Notes: generated by a model from the sequence alone, not told the origin. Counted from the stretch's first letter, positions 52,518 to 63,209 are shown. The stretch: DNA of 64,000 nucleotides from an uncultured Methylophilaceae bacterium (GCA_903870995.1 CAIQFD010000008.1:44716-108715), one strand, 5' to 3'. A program made the numbers and translations.

Positions 52518-54691
52518 GCTTGATCACCTTTTTTAGGTTTTACACTTCGTTTTTTCGGTTCAGCTTGATTCACTGGCAAACTGACCACAACCATCGCACC
52601 CACTTGCCCATCAGACTCGGGCTTAATGTTTTCAATGGTAATCGTGCCTTGATGCTCTTCAACAATCTTCTTCACAATCGCTAAACCAAGCCCTGTGCCA
52701 TGACGTTTAGTCGTCATGTAAGGCTCAAAAACACGCGATAAAATTTCAACCGGAAAACCTGCCCCGTTATCACTGATGCTCAACTGAACTTGATTCGCCT
52801 TTTTTAAAGTCGTTACTTCAATTTTTGGTGCTTGTACGCCATCGAGAGCATCTTGTGCATTTTGCAATAAATTATGTAAGACCTGTCTAAGCATCGTAGC
52901 GTCTCCAAGCACGTCTAGCGTTTGCTTATCCAGATTTACTTCTAGCGAGATGCCTGTTGGCTGATATAACTCAAGCACATCCCGTACCAACTTATTCAAA
53001 TCTAGATTCATTAAATTCAGTACTGGGGCACGAGCATACTCGCTAAACTCATTCACCATCGTTTTCATGGCATCCACTTGCGCAACAATGGTGCCTGTCG
53101 CTCGTTTCAACATCTCGCTATCAGCCTCATCCAGCTTAGCTGAAAGCTTATGTTCAATACGCTCAGCAGAAAGTTGAATGGGTGTTAATGGGTTCTTAAT
53201 TTCATGCGCCAATCGTCTAGCCACTTCACCCCAAGCGGCATCACGCTGTGCTTGTACCATCGTCGTAATATCATCGAACACCACTAAATATCCACTATCA
53301 GCGCTATATGGCAAACGTGTTCCACGCAACAAAAGAGTGCGCTGACCTTGTGTGGTCATAATCTCCATTTGTGTCTGCCACTCTGTCAAATTGCTTGAGT
53401 TCGAATTTTCCAAGATTGAAGCAGTGAGCTCTTTGAGCGCTGGAAATTCTTCGCTTACCCTCGCAAAAGGATGGCCAGCAAAATGGCCTAGCACCACGCC
53501 CAAAATATCAGAGGCAGCGAGGTTGTAAGTGCGAAGTTCACCTTTGTCATTCAGTGCCAAAACACCTGAAGACAAATGCGCCAAAATTGTTTCTAGATAA
53601 CCCCGGGCAGCTTCTACTCTTGTCCGATTGCGCTCGGCAGCTTGTGTCGCTTCGCCTAGTTGTTTAGTCATGCTGTTAAAAGACTGCACCAATACGCCTA
53701 GTTCATCATTGCCATGCACAGGCAATACGGTTTCATAATCACCACGTGCAATCGCTCGGGTTCCTTCTGCAAGTACGCCCAATGGCGCAGATAAACGGCG
53801 ACTAAGCACAAAAGCCACTGAGACTGCTGTGAGCATTGCTAACATCAATACCAAAGTGAGTGTTAGGGCAAAAACTTGCTTGAGAGACTCTCGGCTGAGT
53901 GAAAGCTCTTGATAGTCCTGGTACACATTCTGCACTGCTTCTGCTGTGTTCGATAACTGCTTGGGTACGGGTTGCAACAACTGCAAAATACGCGTCTCGC
54001 CACCAATGTCATTCATATTCACCGGCACAAGCGCCCGCAAATAGAGGCCTTTCCCAGCAATCGGCTCAATAATGCCAAAGTCTTTTTGGCGCGCTTGCCT
54101 AAGTTGATCTAGGCTAGGTGTGTCCGGCAAAAAACTCGTCGCGTCATTACTCGAAAACGCTAAAATTTTTCCTTGCATGGTGAGTAGAACGGCATCTTGC
54201 ACACCACTTTTTTCGCGCAAATCATTCAGTACAGTTAATTGAGCGTTGGTTGGCTGAAAAGCAAGGTTTAAAGCCATGCCATCGCCCTTTTGCTTAAGAT
54301 CTGCCAGCATCGCATCAAGGGAGCTTTGCCCCAAGCGCACCCCACCTTCAAGCGCTGCTTCGACCTTCACGTTAAACCAAGACTCAATAGACTGGGTAAG
54401 AAAATTCACCGATACCGCATAAACGAGCAAGCCCGGCATAATCGCCATTAAAGCAAACGCGCCCAATAAGCGTAAGGTTAAGCGGCTCCCAATAACGCGA
54501 GCACGCATTTGCTTATAAAGGCGAGAGAGCTGATACGCAATGAGCAAGAATAAAGCGGAGGCAAGGGCGATATTAAGGAAAAGCAACAAGGTGTAATTCG
54601 CACCTGAAACGTTTCCATTGGCGCTTGCAGTCGAGAGCATATACAGAAGCCCTGCACCAAGTATGGCTGTGATAAATACAATGTATCGCAT
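52514..54691 (-). CDS. ntrY: NtrY-like sensor histidine kinase
   Basis: 725 residues: TM segments near 5-25, 36-55 and 68-98, a periplasmic loop, another TM (about 270-295), HAMP (about 300-350), PAS (about 365-475), HisKA with phospho-His in RLAHEIKNPLTPIQL, and an ATPase domain (NLLQNAQDAL; DNGAGFP; GTGLGLAIVKK). Phosphorylates the adjacent NtrX; the usual signal is nitrogen or redox state. Confidence 0.92.
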   Translation of the reverse strand: MRYIVFITAILGAGLLYMLSTASANGNVSGANYTLLLFLNIALASALFLLIAYQLSRLYKQMRARVIGSRLTLRLLGAFALMAIMPGLLVYAVSVNFLTQSIESWFNVKVEAALEGGVRLGQSSLDAMLADLKQKGDGMALNLAFQPTNAQLTVLNDLREKSGVQDAVLLTMQGKILAFSSNDATSFLPDTPSLDQLRQARQKDFGIIEPIAGKGLYLRALVPVNMNDIGGETRILQLLQPVPKQLSNTAEAVQNVYQDYQELSLSRESLKQVFALTLTLVLMLAMLTAVSVAFVLSRRLSAPLGVLAEGTRAIARGDYETVLPVHGNDELGVLVQSFNSMTKQLGEATQAAERNRTRVEAARGYLETILAHLSSGVLALNDKGELRTYNLAASDILGVVLGHFAGHPFARVSEEFPALKELTASILENSNSSNLTEWQTQMEIMTTQGQRTLLLRGTRLPYSADSGYLVVFDDITTMVQAQRDAAWGEVARRLAHEIKNPLTPIQLSAERIEHKLSAKLDEADSEMLKRATGTIVAQVDAMKTMVNEFSEYARAPVLNLMNLDLNKLVRDVLELYQPTGISLEVNLDKQTLDVLGDATMLRQVLHNLLQNAQDALDGVQAPKIEVTTLKKANQVQLSISDNGAGFPVEILSRVFEPYMTTKRHGTGLGLAIVKKIVEEHQGTITIENIKPESDGQVGAMVVVSLPVNQAEPKKRSVKPKKGDQA

Positions 54692-54706
54692 TAGAACTTG
54701 CTCATG

Positions 54707-55294
54707 CTAATAAGAAAGCACCGGAGCCCAACGATAGCGCTCGGATGCAATGTTCCAGTCATCCGAACCAATAGCCTCCACTTGAACAGGCTTAGGGAGC
54801 TTAGTTTGATCTAACCGCACTTTAATTGCTGCTGAATAGACTTCACCTTTTTTGAGTAATTTCTTATCAACAACCGGCCAAGCTTTAATGTTAGAAATTT
54901 CATCTTTCGCTTGCTGAAGATTGGCAAAAGACTGCTGGCGATTATTACGATTCACCAAGTATTGTCTAGAGAGCGCATGGTAACTTAATGTGACATGTTG
55001 ATTTTGCGTCACCACTTCATCATCAAACCAATAACGGTGAGGCGTACTGAGTTGGAACTCGACTAGAAACGTAAGGGGAACGCCTTTGTTCAAGGCATCT
55101 TCAATGATTGGGCTGAGCGTAATATCCCAATCTGCGGTCAGCGCGTAATTTTCATCCACAGAGACCAGCTCGGCTGTTTTGACGTGAATACCACTATTGG
55201 CAGCATGTACAGAAGAAGTGAACGCTGACAATAGCACCATCAAGAGCGAAATAAAGGTGTAGCAAAGACACTTAGCGTTTTTGTAATAAGGCAT
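54707..55294 (-). CDS. DUF4390 secreted protein
   Basis: 195 residues from the ATG at 55292-55294, chosen because a signal peptide follows (YTFISLLMVLLSAFTSSVHA). Upstream codons lie inside rsmB. The mature part is a beta-rich DUF4390 domain (LTADWDITLSPIIEDALNKGVPL; HRYWFDDEVV). Function unknown, but it is constantly found between rsmB and ntrY in betaproteobacteria, so it may help envelope sensing. Confidence 0.85.
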   Translation of the reverse strand: MPYYKNAKCLCYTFISLLMVLLSAFTSSVHAANSGIHVKTAELVSVDENYALTADWDITLSPIIEDALNKGVPLTFLVEFQLSTPHRYWFDDEVVTQNQHVTLSYHALSRQYLVNRNNRQQSFANLQQAKDEISNIKAWPVVDKKLLKKGEVYSAAIKVRLDQTKLPKPVQVEAIGSDDWNIASERYRWAPVLSY

Positions 55295-56555
55295 AAAATA
55301 AACCATCGTGCTGTGCAGTCGGTTGTAATTGTCCATTGTTTAAACTCAAGCCTGCCAAAGGATTATCCAAAGGCAATTGCTCCGCATCTGCATGTATTTT
55401 TAAAAAGCTATCAATTTGCCGCTGATTCTCTTCTTGAAACACAGAGCATGTTACGTAAAGCAATTTACCACCCTTTGCTAATAGGTGCCACAAAGATGGC
55501 AATATCTGCGTTTGCTGTTTGGTGAATGAAGCAATATCGGCCTCGCGACGTAACCATTTAATATCCACATGACGCCGCACAATGCCTGAAGCCGTACACG
55601 GGACATCCGCCAAAATACGATCAAATGGCTTGCCATCCCACCAGTCTGAGGACTTTCCTGCATCTCCAACAAGCAAAGTCGCTTTCAATTTTAAACGCTC
55701 AATATTACTTTGAGTCCGTGCGATACGCGTTTCATCATTATCCACTGCGACTAAATCGACATCTGCCAACTCTAAAATTTGTCCTGTTTTACCCCCTGGA
55801 GCACAACAAGCATCTAAAACACGTTGCCCACTTTGTAAATCCAGCGCATAACCTGCGACTTGTGCTGCGTAATCCTGTACCGAAGCTTCTCCATCTGCAA
55901 AGCCTGGAATACGATCAACAGGAATAGGCTTTTCCAACATCACTGCATTCGCACCAAGCGCTTGGGAGGCAATCCCTTCCGCACTGAGTTTTGCAACAAA
56001 ATCAGCAGATGAAATTTGTCGCTGATTGACACGCAATATCATCGGCGGATGCTGATTTCCAGCTTCCAGCATTTCCTGCCAATTGTTTGGATATTGGTAT
56101 TTCAGCTTAGTAATCCACCAAGCTGGGTAAGAGTATTTCGCGAATTCGTTATCTTGAATATTCGTCAACAATTCGGCTTGTTGACGTAGAAAGTTACGTA
56201 ACACGCCATTGACCAAACCTTTTGCCCAAGTTTTTTTAGACTGCGAAGCTGCCTTGACAGCTTGATCGACCACCGTATGCGAAGCCGCTTTGTCGTATTG
56301 CAGCTGATAGATCGCAACCAACAACAAGCACTGTAAACGTGCGTCATCCAACGGTTTTTGCAAAAGCTGATCCAACAAAGACTGTATTGCCCCATAGAAC
56401 CGCAAAGTGCCATAACTCAAATCTTGAGCAACTGCACGTTGCTGAGGTGTGATATTTGAATATCTAGAAAATAAGCCGTCTAGTACGACGCCTAAATTGC
56501 GGCCCGCAAAAACTTGTCCAATTGCCTCTGCGGCAATTTGTTGTGAGATATGCAC
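55272..56555 (-). CDS. rsmB: 16S rRNA m5C967 methyltransferase
   Basis: 427 residues. N-terminal NusB-like domain (1-135), methyltransferase domain with VLDACCAPGGKTGQIL, ADVPCTASGIVRRHVDIKW and LLYVTCSVFQEEN (both Cys present). Normal RsmB length. Overlaps the DUF4390 start by 23 bp. Confidence 0.93.
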   Translation of the reverse strand: MHISQQIAAEAIGQVFAGRNLGVVLDGLFSRYSNITPQQRAVAQDLSYGTLRFYGAIQSLLDQLLQKPLDDARLQCLLLVAIYQLQYDKAASHTVVDQAVKAASQSKKTWAKGLVNGVLRNFLRQQAELLTNIQDNEFAKYSYPAWWITKLKYQYPNNWQEMLEAGNQHPPMILRVNQRQISSADFVAKLSAEGIASQALGANAVMLEKPIPVDRIPGFADGEASVQDYAAQVAGYALDLQSGQRVLDACCAPGGKTGQILELADVDLVAVDNDETRIARTQSNIERLKLKATLLVGDAGKSSDWWDGKPFDRILADVPCTASGIVRRHVDIKWLRREADIASFTKQQTQILPSLWHLLAKGGKLLYVTCSVFQEENQRQIDSFLKIHADAEQLPLDNPLAGLSLNNGQLQPTAQHDGLFYALLQKR

Positions 56556-56595
56556 GTGTTATTTGACCAATCTCATCGAAATATAAAAAATAAAC

Positions 56596-57534
56596 TTACT
56601 CAAAATGTTGTCCCACTTTCAGGTTCTGCCCAGCAATAAAATCTTTAGCTTTCAATCGTTTTCCACCAGGAAGTTGCAACTCCTCCACAATGAGCGCGCC
56701 TTGCCCACAAGCAATTTGAATATTGGTGCCAACATCCAAAATAGTGCCAGGTTTTACATGACTAACAACATCCGATTGCGTCGCCATCCAAAGACGACAA
56801 ACCTCACCATTCAATATGGCATGGGCAACAGGAAAGGGATTAAATGCACGCACCTGCCGTGAAATTAAATCGGCAGATTGGGTCCAATCAATGCTTGCCT
56901 CCGCTTTTTGCAATTTGGCCGCATAAGTCACTAAAGACTCGTCTTGAATTGTCGCCGGCAACTGACCAGCTTCAGCAAGCTGTTGCATAGCGTCGACCAT
57001 TAAATCTGCCCCCATGTTGGCAAGGCCATCATGCAAAGATTGAGAAGTATCGCGCTCGCTAATCGGCAACACGCCTTTAGAAACCATCGCCCCCGCATCA
57101 AGTGCTGGCACCACTTCCATAATGGTGACGCCCGTTTCAGCGTCACCCGCTAATAATGCGCGATGAATTGGTGCGGCACCACGCCAACGCGGCAATAATG
57201 AAGCATGAATGTTATAGCAACCCAATCGCGGCATTTGCAAAACGTTAGTTGGGATAATTAATCCATAAGCAGCGACAATCATTACATCCGCTTTCACCGC
57301 TTCAATCCGAACTTGCGCATCAACATCTTTCAATGTTTCAGGCTGAAAAACCTCTATTGCGTGTTGCAAAGCGAGCTCTTTAACAGGACTAGCCTTCAGC
57401 TTCATCCCTCGCCCAGAGGGGCGATCTGGCTGAGTAAGCACTAGCACTACGTCATGACCAGCTTTAATAAGCGCCGCTAAAGCTGGGACAGCAAAATCCG
57501 GCGTCCCTGCGAAAATAATTTTGAGTGGCTTCAT
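56596..57534 (-). CDS. fmt: Methionyl-tRNA formyltransferase
   Basis: 312 residues. IIFAGTPDFAVPAL at the start, the folate-site motif ASLLPRWRGAAPIHRALLAGD (shown in part), and a C-terminal OB-like domain. Formylates initiator Met-tRNA. Directly after def. Confidence 0.97.
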   Translation of the reverse strand: MKPLKIIFAGTPDFAVPALAALIKAGHDVVLVLTQPDRPSGRGMKLKASPVKELALQHAIEVFQPETLKDVDAQVRIEAVKADVMIVAAYGLIIPTNVLQMPRLGCYNIHASLLPRWRGAAPIHRALLAGDAETGVTIMEVVPALDAGAMVSKGVLPISERDTSQSLHDGLANMGADLMVDAMQQLAEAGQLPATIQDESLVTYAAKLQKAEASIDWTQSADLISRQVRAFNPFPVAHAILNGEVCRLWMATQSDVVSHVKPGTILDVGTNIQIACGQGALIVEELQLPGGKRLKAKDFIAGQNLKVGQHFE

Positions 57535-57535
57535 G

Positions 57536-58036
57536 TTATCGACCGCGCTGCATTTTCTGCATTTTGGTTTTAATGCGATTCTGTTTTAACGGAGACAAAT
57601 ATTGAACAAAGACCTTCCCAAGTAAATGGTCCATTTCATGTTGAATACATACAGCCATCAAGCCATCGGCTTCCAACATAAAAGGTGTCCCATTTCTATC
57701 CAAAGCCTCAATCACAACAGTCTCCGCACGCGTGACGTTTTCATAAACACCAGGAACAGATAAACACCCCTCTTCATATTCTTGCGAGCCCGTCTTAGCC
57801 TTAATTTTAGGATTGATAAATACCTGCAGCTTATTTTTAGATTCGCTGATATCAATCACGATAATTTGTTGGTGCACATTCACCTGCGTCGCAGCCAAGC
57901 CGATGCCTGGCGCTTCGTACATGGTTTCAGCCATATCATCGATCAAACGCTGGATTTTTGTATCCACTTGCACCACCGGTTTCGCAACCGTATATAAACG
58001 TGCATCTGGGTAATTAAGTATGTCTAATATTGCCAT
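57536..58036 (-). CDS. def: Peptide deformylase
   Basis: 166 residues with the three family motifs: [16 protein letters not shown] and QHEMDHLLG (HExxH). Removes formyl from nascent proteins. In operon with fmt; divergent from the LysM gene. Confidence 0.97.
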   Translation of the reverse strand: MAILDILNYPDARLYTVAKPVVQVDTKIQRLIDDMAETMYEAPGIGLAATQVNVHQQIIVIDISESKNKLQVFINPKIKAKTGSQEYEEGCLSVPGVYENVTRAETVVIEALDRNGTPFMLEADGLMAVCIQHEMDHLLGKVFVQYLSPLKQNRIKTKMQKMQRGR

Positions 58037-58142
58037 CTGAATTCATTGCCATAAAAACTTGATTGTTATACAAATTAAATGCAGAATCTAATACAGCTTT
58101 ACCGCTTCTCAACTGAAACTTAACGCCGTTTACAAAGCCCAT

Positions 58143-59219
58143 ATGATTCTTCGCTCTATTATAACCCTGCTTATGTTTTGTTGTTTGACCACGCACGCCG
58201 CAAATAACAATATCGAACTCCAAAACAATCATCCAGATCGCTATGTCGTCACTAAAGGTGACACCTTATGGGGAATTTCCGCGAAGTTTCTGAAGGATCC
58301 ATGGCAATGGTCAAATGTGTGGGGAATTAACAAGACCAGCATTAAAGATCCTCATTGGATTTACCCTGGCGACGTCATCCTGCTAGACATGGTGAACGGA
58401 AAACCACAACTGCGCTTACTCAGAGACACAGTCACTTTATCTCCTGACGTACGCATCGAATCACTAGATAAAGAAGCGATTCCAACCATCGCACCCCAAG
58501 TCATCGCTCCCTTTCTCAACAAGCCTTTAGTCATTGAAGGAAAAGGGCTGGACGATGCCCCAACAATCATCGCTGGCTATGATAGCCGTGTAATATTGAG
58601 CCACGGCAACAAAATCTACATTGACCAAATCAATGAGACTCAAGGATTACATTGGTATATTTACAGGGTAGGAAAGCCGATTATCGACCCAGATACAAAA
58701 GCGATTTTAGGCACCGAAGCTCGCTATGTCGGTGATGCAAAAGTGCTCAAATATGGGGCGCCAGCCAGTGCTGAAATCACTAAAGCAAAAGAAGAAATCT
58801 TTACCAATGACAAGTTGATAGAGACGCAAGAAGATGTTCAAACGAATCTAACTCCGCACGCACCAGACATGCAAATCTTAGGCAAAATTTTATCTATGGA
58901 TGGCGGGCTTGCTGAAACTGGCAACAATACTATTGTCAGCATTAATCTTGGTAAAAAAGATGGTATTGAAGAGGGCCACGTCCTGAGCATTAATCGTGTT
59001 GGCCGCTACGTCAGTCGCAATCCTGCCAATAAAAAAACAGACTTGGGGAAAATAGACCCAAAAAATAATCTCGCAAATACTTCAAAGTTCATTAAACTGC
59101 CTAATGAGCGCGTGGGCTTGCTCATGGTATTTAGAACGTTTGATCGTGTTTCGTACGCCCTAATCATGCAAGCCTCTGAACCAATTTCGCATGCAGACTT
59201 AGTAGAAACCCCAGAATAA
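58143..59219 (+). CDS. LysM-domain periplasmic protein
   Basis: 358 residues: signal peptide (1-19, LLMFCCLTTHA) and a LysM domain (about 35-80, YVVTKGDTLWGISAKFLKDPW). About 270 residues follow with beta-rich parts (GKILSMDGGLAETGNNTIVSI). Binds peptidoglycan. The def-fmt/LysM/dprA order is common in betaproteobacteria. Confidence 0.88.
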   Translation: MILRSIITLLMFCCLTTHAANNNIELQNNHPDRYVVTKGDTLWGISAKFLKDPWQWSNVWGINKTSIKDPHWIYPGDVILLDMVNGKPQLRLLRDTVTLSPDVRIESLDKEAIPTIAPQVIAPFLNKPLVIEGKGLDDAPTIIAGYDSRVILSHGNKIYIDQINETQGLHWYIYRVGKPIIDPDTKAILGTEARYVGDAKVLKYGAPASAEITKAKEEIFTNDKLIETQEDVQTNLTPHAPDMQILGKILSMDGGLAETGNNTIVSINLGKKDGIEEGHVLSINRVGRYVSRNPANKKTDLGKIDPKNNLANTSKFIKLPNERVGLLMVFRTFDRVSYALIMQASEPISHADLVETPE

Positions 59220-59229
59220 AAAAACAAAA

Positions 59230-60126
59230 ATGACAACCCAAGATCAGACCGAAGCCGCTTTATGGATATGCCTGCAGCAAATTCATGGCTTAGGTGGACA
59301 GGGCATTTGTAAACTACTTCAGCATTTCGGCAGTCCAGAAAATATATTCGAAGCTTCTCATCAAGCATTAAACCGAATCGTTCCCGAGACAATCACCGGC
59401 GCAATCAAGCAAGGTCCGAATATCGAAGATACAGCCTTAGCCCTAAAATGGCTGGAAAAAGATAACAACCATCTTATTACACTTGCTGACACGCACTATC
59501 CTCAATCTCTGTTAGAAATTCCCGACCCTCCACCAGTGCTTTATGCCAAAGGCGATTTAAGCTGCTTGGCGATGCCAGCCATCGCCATAGTAGGAAGTCG
59601 CAATGCTTCTGTCCAAGGTGAAGATAATGCTAAAGAATTTGCTTATGCTTTAAGCGAACAAGGATTTTGCATTATCAGCGGCATGGCGCTTGGGATAGAT
59701 GCTGCGGCGCACCGAGGCGCTTTAAAAAACAAACAAGGCAAAACCATCGCAGTAGTAGGCACAGGCTTAGATATTGTTTACCCCGCCCAACACCGCGAAC
59801 TTGCTCACCAAATTGTCGATCAAGGCTTAGTCATCTCGGAATTTCCAATTGGCACACCCTCACGCCCAGAGAACTTCCCTAGACGTAATCGTATGATCAG
59901 CGGCCTGAGCTTGGGATGTTTGGTGGTAGAAGCGAACACGAAAAGTGGCTCACTGATGACAGCGAAACTTGCCGCTGAGCAAGGTCGTGAGGTATTTGCC
60001 ATTCCGGGATCTATTCATTCTCCATTGTCCAAAGGCTGCCACGAGCTGATTAAACAAGGCGCAAAATTAGTCGACTGTATCCAAGACATCACAAACGAAT
60101 TAGCATCCACCTCACACACTTCGTAA
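59230..60126 (+). CDS. dprA: DNA-processing protein DprA, C-terminally truncated
   Basis: 298 residues: helix-hairpin-helix start (LQQIHGLGGQGICKLLQHFG) and the Rossmann domain (IAIVGSRNAS; GMALGIDAAAHRGAL; PENFPRRNRMISGLS). The family normally continues with a winged-helix domain to about 360-390 residues. Here TAA at 60124-60126 ends the frame in the linker, and the missing domain is still present in another frame (60168-60323). DprA loads RecA on incoming single strands in transformation; the core needed for this is kept. Confidence 0.88.
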   Translation: MTTQDQTEAALWICLQQIHGLGGQGICKLLQHFGSPENIFEASHQALNRIVPETITGAIKQGPNIEDTALALKWLEKDNNHLITLADTHYPQSLLEIPDPPPVLYAKGDLSCLAMPAIAIVGSRNASVQGEDNAKEFAYALSEQGFCIISGMALGIDAAAHRGALKNKQGKTIAVVGTGLDIVYPAQHRELAHQIVDQGLVISEFPIGTPSRPENFPRRNRMISGLSLGCLVVEANTKSGSLMTAKLAAEQGREVFAIPGSIHSPLSKGCHELIKQGAKLVDCIQDITNELASTSHTS

Positions 60127-60167
60127 GCCCCATTTTAGAAAAGTCCTAAAGCTCAGAATCCACGCCC

Positions 60168-60323
60168 TTGCTTGATTTGATGGGGATTGACCCCATTATT
60201 ATGGAAAGGCTTATTGCGCCGACCAACTTGACGAGTGAAGTCCTTTCAGCCAAACTGCTAGTGCTGGAGTTAGAAAATAAAATAGCTTCTCTACTAGGAG
60301 GTCGTTATCAGCGTATCGGCTAA
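60168..60323 (+). pseudogene. dprA: Detached winged-helix domain of DprA
   Basis: A frame starting near TTG 60168 or ATG 60180 reads LLDLMGIDPIIMERLIAP, then EVLSAKLLVLELENKIASLL, and ends GGRYQRIG-stop. This is the standard C-terminal winged helix of DprA. It is one frame away from the main gene, with a TAA (60147-60149) in its own frame upstream. At least two changes therefore separate it from the core, or it is translated separately. Confidence 0.85.
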
Positions 60324-60362
60324 CTGAATAAATTTGACCATATAAATTTGATAGGAGAATCT

Positions 60363-60821
60363 ATGTTTGAAGTCTTGGTTTATATGTTCGAAAACTACGT
60401 CGAGGCAAATATTCAGCCTGACCACAACACTCTAGCTCAAGAATTATTTGAAGCTGGCTTTGACAGTACCGACATCAATGGTGCGTTTGATTGGTTTAGC
60501 TCGTTAGAAGCTATGGCCGATGAAGCTGGCAATGCACCAAGCGGAGTCACACAGTCAACACGCATCTATAGTGATGTTGAAACCGAAAAAATTGACGTTG
60601 AGGGCTTAAGCTTTTTGATGTTTTTGATGCAAGCTAATGTCATTAACCACGCATTACATGAAGTCATTATGGATCGCGCAATGGCGCTTTCACAGGAGCA
60701 TGTTGGGGTAGACGAGATTCGTTGGACAGCATTGATGGCACTTCGTAAGCAAGGTCGCACGGATGACTTTTTATTTGTTGAAGATGCTATGTTCGGTGAC
60801 GACAGCCCAACATTCCATTAA
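60363..60821 (+). CDS. smg: DUF494 family protein Smg
   Basis: 152 residues from the ATG at 60363, which has ribosome site TAGGAGAATCT; an upstream TTG is less likely. MFEVLVYMFENYVEA at the start and a helical C-terminal part (VDEIRWTALMALRKQGR). Usually sits between dprA and topA; here topA does not follow. Function unknown, probably nucleic-acid related. Confidence 0.9.
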   Translation: MFEVLVYMFENYVEANIQPDHNTLAQELFEAGFDSTDINGAFDWFSSLEAMADEAGNAPSGVTQSTRIYSDVETEKIDVEGLSFLMFLMQANVINHALHEVIMDRAMALSQEHVGVDEIRWTALMALRKQGRTDDFLFVEDAMFGDDSPTFH

Positions 60822-60843
60822 GACTTAATCTGCATTGCTCAAT

Positions 60844-60874
60844 AAAAAAGCCTAGAATTTTTCTAGGCTTTTTT
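60844..60874. terminator. Bidirectional terminator between smg and metF
   Basis: AAAAAAGCCTAGAA/TTCTAGGCTTTTTT, a 14-bp stem with loop TTT; it has T tracts on both strands and serves both convergent genes. Confidence 0.92.
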
Positions 60875-60898
60875 ATTTTTCTAACCGCTAGGTCAAAT

Positions 60899-61732
60899 CT
60901 ACTTTTTCAGACCTAGTCTTTCAGCAATATTACTAATAATGCCCGATTGATTCAGCGTATAGAAATGAAGTCCTGGCGCACCGCCTGCCATCAATTTCTC
61001 ACATAAATCCGTCACAACATCCAAGCCAAGCGCGCGAAGAGACGCAATATCATCGCCATAATCTTCCAAGCGCAAACGTAACCAGCGCGGAATTTCAGCG
61101 CCACACACATTAGAAAATCGTGCTAACTGTGTGTAGTTATAAATCGGCATCACACCTGGGACAATTGGAATCTCAATGCCCATTTTTTGGCATTGATCAA
61201 CAAATTGAAAATAGGCATCCGCATTATAAAAATACTGCGTAATTGCTGCATTTGCACCGGCATCTACCTTGGTCTTAAAGTGCTTCAAATCGGCATTAGC
61301 AGAACGCGCCTCAGGATGCGTCTCAGGGTAAGCCGCCACTTCAATTTGAAACCAATCGCCCGTTTGTTCGCGAATAAAAGCGACCAACTGACTAGCATAG
61401 GTAAAATCACCGCTACTCACTTCACCCGAAGGCAAATCGCCACGTAATACAACTAAACGACGAATGCCATGACTTTGATACGTTTTCAGCAAACTCAAAA
61501 TTTCTGCTTTTGAAGAGGAAATACCAGAGATGTGAGGCGCGGCCTCAAAACCTTCAGCTTGAATCTCAAGCACTGCATCCATGGTACGGTCACGCGTAGA
61601 ACCACCCGCGCCAAAAGTCACAGAGAAGAATTTGGGTTTAAGCAGTGCTAATTGCTTACGCGTTTCACGTAGCTTTAAAACACCCTCTTCCGTTTTTGGC
61701 GGAAAAAACTCAAAACTAATTTCAGGTTTCAT
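60899..61732 (-). CDS. metF: 5,10-methylenetetrahydrofolate reductase
   Basis: 277 residues, TIM barrel with FAD: ISFEFFPPKTEEG at the start, SVTFGAGGSTRDRT, RRLVVLRGDLPSG, AAITQYFYNADAY. Makes 5-methyl-THF for homocysteine methylation. Same strand as ahcY and metK. Confidence 0.96.
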   Translation of the reverse strand: MKPEISFEFFPPKTEEGVLKLRETRKQLALLKPKFFSVTFGAGGSTRDRTMDAVLEIQAEGFEAAPHISGISSSKAEILSLLKTYQSHGIRRLVVLRGDLPSGEVSSGDFTYASQLVAFIREQTGDWFQIEVAAYPETHPEARSANADLKHFKTKVDAGANAAITQYFYNADAYFQFVDQCQKMGIEIPIVPGVMPIYNYTQLARFSNVCGAEIPRWLRLRLEDYGDDIASLRALGLDVVTDLCEKLMAGGAPGLHFYTLNQSGIISNIAERLGLKK

Positions 61733-61799
61733 AAATGCTTTCTTCTATTTTTTATCGCTAACAACAGGCCATTTGCATGACCTGTCATCCTTAGCTCAA

Positions 61800-63209
61800 T
61801 TAATAGCGATAAGTATCAGGCTTAAATGGGCCGTTTTGTGAAACACCAATGTACGCTGCTTGCTCATCTGATAGGCGCGTTAATTGTGCGTTCAGTTTTT
61901 TCAATTGCAATACCGCTACTTTTTCATCCAAGTGTTTCGGCAATGTATAAACGCCTACTGGATATTTGTTCGTATTGGCGAACAATTCAATTTGCGCAAT
62001 CGTTTGATTGGCAAATGATGAGCTCATCACATAGCTTGGGTGGCCAGTACCGCAACCCAAGTTTACCAAGCGACCTTTAGCCAACAAAATAATCTTTTTG
62101 CCATCAGGGAAAATCACATGGTCAACTTGCGGCTTGATTTCGTCCCACTCGTATTTTTCAAGTGAAGCAACATCAATCTCATTGTCAAAATGGCCAATGT
62201 TACAAACAATCGCTTGATCTTTCATCTTCGCCATATGGTCATGTGCAATCACGTGGTAGTTACCAGTTGCTGTCACAAAAATATCGCCGTGTTCACAAGC
62301 ATAATCCATCGTGACCACACGGTAACCTTCCATCGCAGCTTGTAGTGCGCAGATTGGGTCGATTTCTGTTACCCAAACTTGCGCTGACAAAGCGCGTAGG
62401 GCTTGTGCAGAACCTTTACCCACGTCACCATAACCAGCAACAACAGCAATCTTGCCCGCAATCATCACGTCCGTTGCACGTTTAATCGCATCAACCAATG
62501 ATTCACGGCAACCATAAAGATTGTCGAATTTTGATTTAGTCACAGAGTCATTTACGTTAATTGCAGGGAATGCTAAGCGACCCTCTTTATGCATTTGATA
62601 CAAACGATGCACGCCTGTTGTTGTTTCTTCAGTCACGCCTTTAATTTTTGCAAGACGTGTTGAATACCAAGTTGGATCTGTTTTTAGCTTTTCTTTAATC
62701 GCATTGAACAAACAAACTTCTTCTTCGCTGCCAGGATTGCTCAATAAAGAAATGTCTTTCTCAGCATTCGTACCAAGATGTAACAACAAAGTAGCATCGC
62801 CACCGTCATCCAAAATCATGTTCGAATAGCCACCGTCCGTCCATTCAAAAATGCGATGTGTGTAATCCCAATACTCTTCTAATGTTTCGCCTTTAATCGC
62901 AAACACTGGCGTACCGCCAGCAGCTATCGCAGCAGCTGCATGATCTTGAGTTGAATAAATATTGCATGATGCCCAACGCACTTCAGCACCCAAATCTTTA
63001 AGCGTTTCAATTAACACCGCAGTTTGAATGGTCATATGCAATGAACCTGTAATACGTGCACCTTTTAGAGGTTGCGCTTTTGAAAACTCTTCACGAATTG
63101 CCATCAGACCTGGCATTTCAGTTTCAGCAATTGCAATCTCTTTACGGCCAAATCCAGCTAAATTGATATCAGCAATGATGTAATCTTTAAAATCAGTCAC
63201 AGTATTCAT
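61800..63209 (-). CDS. ahcY: S-adenosylhomocysteine hydrolase
   Basis: 469 residues. NAD-binding [19 protein letters not shown], substrate residues in [21 protein letters not shown], and a C-terminal KPDTYRY (the Lys/Tyr tail that contacts NAD). Splits SAH to adenosine and homocysteine. Controlled by the SAH riboswitch in its leader. Confidence 0.97.
   Translation of the reverse strand: MNTVTDFKDYIIADINLAGFGRKEIAIAETEMPGLMAIREEFSKAQPLKGARITGSLHMTIQTAVLIETLKDLGAEVRWASCNIYSTQDHAAAAIAAGGTPVFAIKGETLEEYWDYTHRIFEWTDGGYSNMILDDGGDATLLLHLGTNAEKDISLLSNPGSEEEVCLFNAIKEKLKTDPTWYSTRLAKIKGVTEETTTGVHRLYQMHKEGRLAFPAINVNDSVTKSKFDNLYGCRESLVDAIKRATDVMIAGKIAVVAGYGDVGKGSAQALRALSAQVWVTEIDPICALQAAMEGYRVVTMDYACEHGDIFVTATGNYHVIAHDHMAKMKDQAIVCNIGHFDNEIDVASLEKYEWDEIKPQVDHVIFPDGKKIILLAKGRLVNLGCGTGHPSYVMSSSFANQTIAQIELFANTNKYPVGVYTLPKHLDEKVAVLQLKKLNAQLTRLSDEQAAYIGVSQNGPFKPDTYRY

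Noticed and set aside
60822..60898. topA after smg
   Set aside because: The usual next gene is absent; a bidirectional terminator and metF follow.
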